DNA from: CALDSL01 sp039810245
GTDB taxonomy: Bacteria > Chloroflexota > Anaerolineae > Anaerolineales > Anaerolineaceae
Assembly: GCA_039810245.1 (NCBI GenBank)
Contig: JBDHWQ010000006.1
Coordinates: forward strand, 1 to 64,000
Direction of reading: 5' to 3'
Length of the DNA stretch: 64,000 nt
This document shows, piece after piece, positions 61,490 to 64,000 of the stretch (its first letter is position 1; each line of letters starts with the position of its first letter). Position numbers and translations under genes: made by a program. Under the pieces are notes generated by a model. It did no database searches, was not told where the DNA came from, and saw only the letters and a program-made list of their open reading frames with translations.

Positions 61490-63391
61490 TCACTCGCTGA
61501 GCACGATCACACTGTCGCTGGCGCTGAAGTTCACCTCGGTGTCCTTGGGCGGGTTGATCACGATACCAAAGTATTTCTCAGGATCACGTACGGCGGCGCC
61601 CAGGCGATAGCCAATGGCGGCTTCGCCCACGCGGCGCGCGGCTTCGACCAGGGTGGCATAGCTGACGCGCTCGCCCAGGCGCACGTAGTCGCGTACCGGG
61701 CGCACGTAGATCTCGGAGCCTTCGGGGTTGAGCAGGTCTTCAAACACCATGTTGATGGCGTGGTTTTCGGCCACCTGGGCCATCATCATGCTCACCATGC
61801 GGTCGCTGACCACAAAATCATCGGCGCGGGTTACCATGGCCAGCTTGCGATTGCGGTCATCCAGCATCTCGCTGGTGAGGGTGAAGCTGTAGCCGTGCTT
61901 GTCGGCGATGTCGCGCAGGTGCAGCAGCGCCATCAGCGTGCTGGCATCGGCCTGCTGCTGGGTGCGCGCGTCGGAGTAGCTCATTACAATCACGTGCTGG
62001 TACTGCTCCAGGGGCAACTGGTCGAGCGTGTGCCGGTCGGTGGTATCGCCGTGGCGCAGGTCCAGGGCCAGGCTGGTCAGGCGTTCGCGCAGCGCCGCAA
62101 GCCGCTCCTCACTGCCGGGCTGGTCGGCCAGCACCGTCACGCGAGAGCCGGGGGCCATGTAGCGGTCGAGGTTTTCGATCACAATTGGCAGGCGCCAGTT
62201 CCAGCCGAGGATCAGCGTGCTTTCGGGCACACGCAGTGCGCGCGGGGCGGCCTGGATCAGGGCTTCATTGGCAGCCACGCTGGCGCGGGAATCCACGCGG
62301 ATGTTGCTGTTGTCGCGCGCAATGACGATCACCTGGTCATCGGGCTGGAGCGTAGTGTCCATGGGCGGATTGAGACGCACTTGTTTGCCCCCCACCAGAA
62401 TGCCGATGGGTGAATCCTGATGATAGGCAGAGAGCAGCTCGCCAAACTGGCAACCGGCCAGGGACGGCTCAGCGTGGAAGTAGATTTCGTTGTCGCGGTA
62501 GTTGAGCAGCTCGGAATACACCACCGAAAGGCCGGGCTGCAGTGCGGTCTGCGCGATGACGCGCGCCACCAGCAGCCCCATGGGGATCCACTCTACATCA
62601 TTCTTGCCGGCCACGCGCGCAGCCTCAAAATTGCGCGGGTCGCAAATGCTGGCGACGATGTTGAACGGCTGGCCGCGACGGCCGGGCTGGTTTGTGACGG
62701 CCAGGACGGTCTTGATCACGTCCGCGTCGCGGCTTTCGCCCTCGGGTGAGAGGATGATAATCGAGCGCGTATCATTCAAATTGAGGATCTTGAGGTCGTC
62801 CGGCTCCATAGGATTGCCGGTGCGGCAGATGATGCGCGTTCCGCGCGCTCTGCCCAGCTTGCGGCGCAGCGTATCTTCCATAAAGGTCTTGTCGCGCTGC
62901 GCCATCACTACCACGCGCGAGCCTTTGCGGTCTTCGTTGGCCAGCACCAGCTCGTGCAGCACCGAAAAGATCTGGTCGGTCCAACCAAGGATGATCATGT
63001 GATCTTTCTCGGCGACGATGGTGCGGCCCTTGCGCAGCTCGTCGATGCGGGCGGTGATGCTGTTGGTGAGCGTACCGATCAGCAGGCTGACGACGAAGAT
63101 GCTGGCCAGGGTGATGGCGAACATCAGCAAGCGGTAGCCCCAGGCGGTCTCGCGGCCGCCCATGCTGCCGCCGCCCAGCGCGCGTACCATCGAGGTCCAA
63201 AAGGCTTCGATGAAGTTATACGACGGCTCGGAACCGGGAGCCAGCCCGGTGGAGACGAGGATGATGGCAGCAATGAGAATGATGAGCAGGCTGAGCGCGC
63301 CCAGGCTGAGCACCGGTCCCATCGGTCCGCTGGAAAACCAGCCATCCATCCAGTATTGAACCCGCTTCCAGAAAAGACCCTTTTGGTTCAT
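61490..63391 (-). CDS. CASTOR/POLLUX-like ion channel with RCK domains
   Basis: A 633-aa membrane protein. Two helices (about 30-50 and 92-115) flank a pore-loop region with FIEAFWTSMVRALGGGSMG; two RCK/TrkA-like Rossmann domains follow (about 128-350 and 370-620), each starting with a ligand loop: DHMIILGWTDQI and STLILGWNWRLPI. This is the layout of plant CASTOR/POLLUX nuclear channels and their bacterial relatives, which may conduct K+ or Ca2+. No selectivity sequence TVGYG is present. GGGGGTGG lies upstream of the ATG. Family function in bacteria is not known. Confidence 0.85.
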   Translation of the reverse strand: MNQKGLFWKRVQYWMDGWFSSGPMGPVLSLGALSLLIILIAAIILVSTGLAPGSEPSYNFIEAFWTSMVRALGGGSMGGRETAWGYRLLMFAITLASIFVVSLLIGTLTNSITARIDELRKGRTIVAEKDHMIILGWTDQIFSVLHELVLANEDRKGSRVVVMAQRDKTFMEDTLRRKLGRARGTRIICRTGNPMEPDDLKILNLNDTRSIIILSPEGESRDADVIKTVLAVTNQPGRRGQPFNIVASICDPRNFEAARVAGKNDVEWIPMGLLVARVIAQTALQPGLSVVYSELLNYRDNEIYFHAEPSLAGCQFGELLSAYHQDSPIGILVGGKQVRLNPPMDTTLQPDDQVIVIARDNSNIRVDSRASVAANEALIQAAPRALRVPESTLILGWNWRLPIVIENLDRYMAPGSRVTVLADQPGSEERLAALRERLTSLALDLRHGDTTDRHTLDQLPLEQYQHVIVMSYSDARTQQQADASTLMALLHLRDIADKHGYSFTLTSEMLDDRNRKLAMVTRADDFVVSDRMVSMMMAQVAENHAINMVFEDLLNPEGSEIYVRPVRDYVRLGERVSYATLVEAARRVGEAAIGYRLGAAVRDPEKYFGIVINPPKDTEVNFSASDSVIVLSE

Positions 63392-63541
63392 GCCACCCCC
63401 TTGTGCGTGTGGATAGCCGATAATGTATACCGTGTTGCTACATTATAAGAATGGGGGAAAGTCCCTACAAGCCGCTGTACTGCAAAGTTGTTATACTGAT
63501 GACGACACTATTGGTATTGATTTAGAAAGGAGAGGGATATC

Positions 63542-63736
63542 ATGGCAATTGATCCAGTTTGCGGGATGGAAGTAGACACGGCCTCGGCCACGTTTGTTTC
63601 CGAGTATAAGGGTGAAACGTATTATTTCTGTTCGCCAGGCTGCAAGCGTGACTTCGACAACCAGCCGGAGCACTTCATCCGCAAGGATGACGACCCCGGG
63701 CAGCACCCGTTGGACGCGCGCAACGTGAATTTGTAA
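63542..63736 (+). CDS. YHS domain protein
   Basis: A 64-aa metal-binding protein: DPVCGMEV, YKGETYYFCSPGCKRDFDNQPEHFI. The Cys residues in VCGM and FCSPGC match the YHS domain, also found in copper ATPases and phenol hydroxylases. A role in heavy-metal handling is inferred. AAAGGAGAGG precedes the ATG and TATACT (63492-63497) may be its -10. Confidence 0.88.
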   Translation: MAIDPVCGMEVDTASATFVSEYKGETYYFCSPGCKRDFDNQPEHFIRKDDDPGQHPLDARNVNL

Positions 63737-63789
63737 ACCAGGCAGGTATGCCCGGCTTGCATTGCGGCGGGGCAAAGCGTATTGGTAAT

Positions 63790-63823
63790 ATCGTGGGGGT
63801 GGGCCATGGCCCACCCCCACGAT
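63790..63823. terminator. 34-bp perfect palindrome between convergent genes
   Basis: Seventeen-bp arms (starting ATCGTGGGGG) without a spacer, between the YHS gene and the PPK2 gene. Probably a bidirectional terminator. Confidence 0.75.
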
Positions 63824-63827
63824 TGAT

Positions 63828-64000
63828 TTATTCGGCTGTAGCGTCTTTGAGCAGGCGCTTCATCTCGTCCACGTCGCCTTCAAAGGCCGGGTACTGCGGG
63901 TCGAGCTTTTCCAGGGCATCTACCAGCACGGATGAAACCACCAAATTGCGGTACCAGTTACGGTTGGCAGGCACCACGTACCACGGCGCCCATTTGGTGC
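63828..64000 (-). CDS. PPK2 family polyphosphate kinase, C-terminal fragment
   Basis: The last 57 codons of a gene that continues beyond the right edge. The translated end contains APWYVVPANRNWYRNLVVSSVLVDALEKL, which is the conserved C-terminal block of PPK2 polyphosphate:AMP or ADP phosphotransferases. The catalytic P-loop part lies outside the window, so the class cannot be decided. Confidence 0.85.
   Translation of the reverse strand, partial: TKWAPWYVVPANRNWYRNLVVSSVLVDALEKLDPQYPAFEGDVDEMKRLLKDATAE

Overview
The window is about 63% G+C, densely coded on both strands, and carries no rRNA, tRNA, CRISPR array or insertion sequence that I can recognise. The gene content points to a member of the Chloroflexota, probably the Anaerolineae or a neighbouring class. 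This is inference from several traits: lipoproteins with long Thr/Pro/Ala linkers after the lipobox, a kaiC-kaiB-kaiB-histidine kinase operon, an FMN-riboswitch-controlled NMT1-type ABC importer of the RibXYZ kind, a CrtY/CrtI/CrtB carotenoid set with a P450, GH127 and GH2 glycosidases, a PPOX/F420-type protein, a RIO1-type kinase and a CASTOR/POLLUX-like channel.

Layout. 0-5 kb: MFS exporter, beta-propeller lipoprotein, and an isocitrate dehydrogenase whose cofactor residues predict NAD+ use. 5-9.7 kb: ECF sigma/anti-sigma/membrane-protein operon, a short pyrophosphatase-like protein, a GyrI-like gene broken by one in-frame amber codon, and a REC-PP2C phosphatase. 9.8-15.1 kb: serine hydrolase, then histidine phosphatase, GH13_18 phosphorylase and GH63 hydrolase, which together look like glucosylglycerate metabolism. 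15.1-18.2 kb: promoter, FMN riboswitch, terminator and riboflavin ABC importer. 18.2-23.2 kb: small oxidoreductase and VOC genes, an isolated 27-codon ORF with its own promoter and terminator, RIO1 kinase, MFS, DNA polymerase III delta'. 23.3-27.6 kb: Kai clock operon.

27.6-37.1 kb is the most interesting stretch. Two divergent operons each start at a promoter whose -35 box lies in the last of three tandem 11-bp repeats with core nTnTACA. This is the architecture described for operators of the B12-dependent photoreceptor CarH/LitR. The leftward operon encodes an MFS exporter, a PPOX-fold protein, a TspO-like membrane protein and a redoxin with UGA exactly at the first Cys of its CxxC motif (a candidate UxxC selenoprotein with a SECIS-like hairpin). 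The rightward operon encodes a CxxC redoxin, an HlyD-ABC export system and a P-type Ca2+-like ATPase. A similar operator lies before crtY in the carotenoid locus at 51-56 kb. Together this suggests a light or photo-oxidative stress regulon; the regulator itself is not in the window.

37-51 kb: LD-carboxypeptidase, a decayed SMP-30-like fragment, a triple-FAS1 lipoprotein, DinB and GNAT proteins, a glycan locus (GPH-like transporter, GH127, GH2), and a MarR-controlled heterodimeric ABC exporter. 51-56.5 kb: P450, crtY, crtI, crtB. 56.6-64 kb: GH38-like DUF5054 protein, a second GPH-like transporter, histidine phosphatase, HAD hydrolase, CASTOR/POLLUX-like channel, YHS protein and the 3' end of a PPK2 gene.

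At least four genes (starts at 26, 22126, 53977 and 61457) have a -10 hexamer 6-7 nt before the start codon and no Shine-Dalgarno sequence, which predicts leaderless mRNAs.
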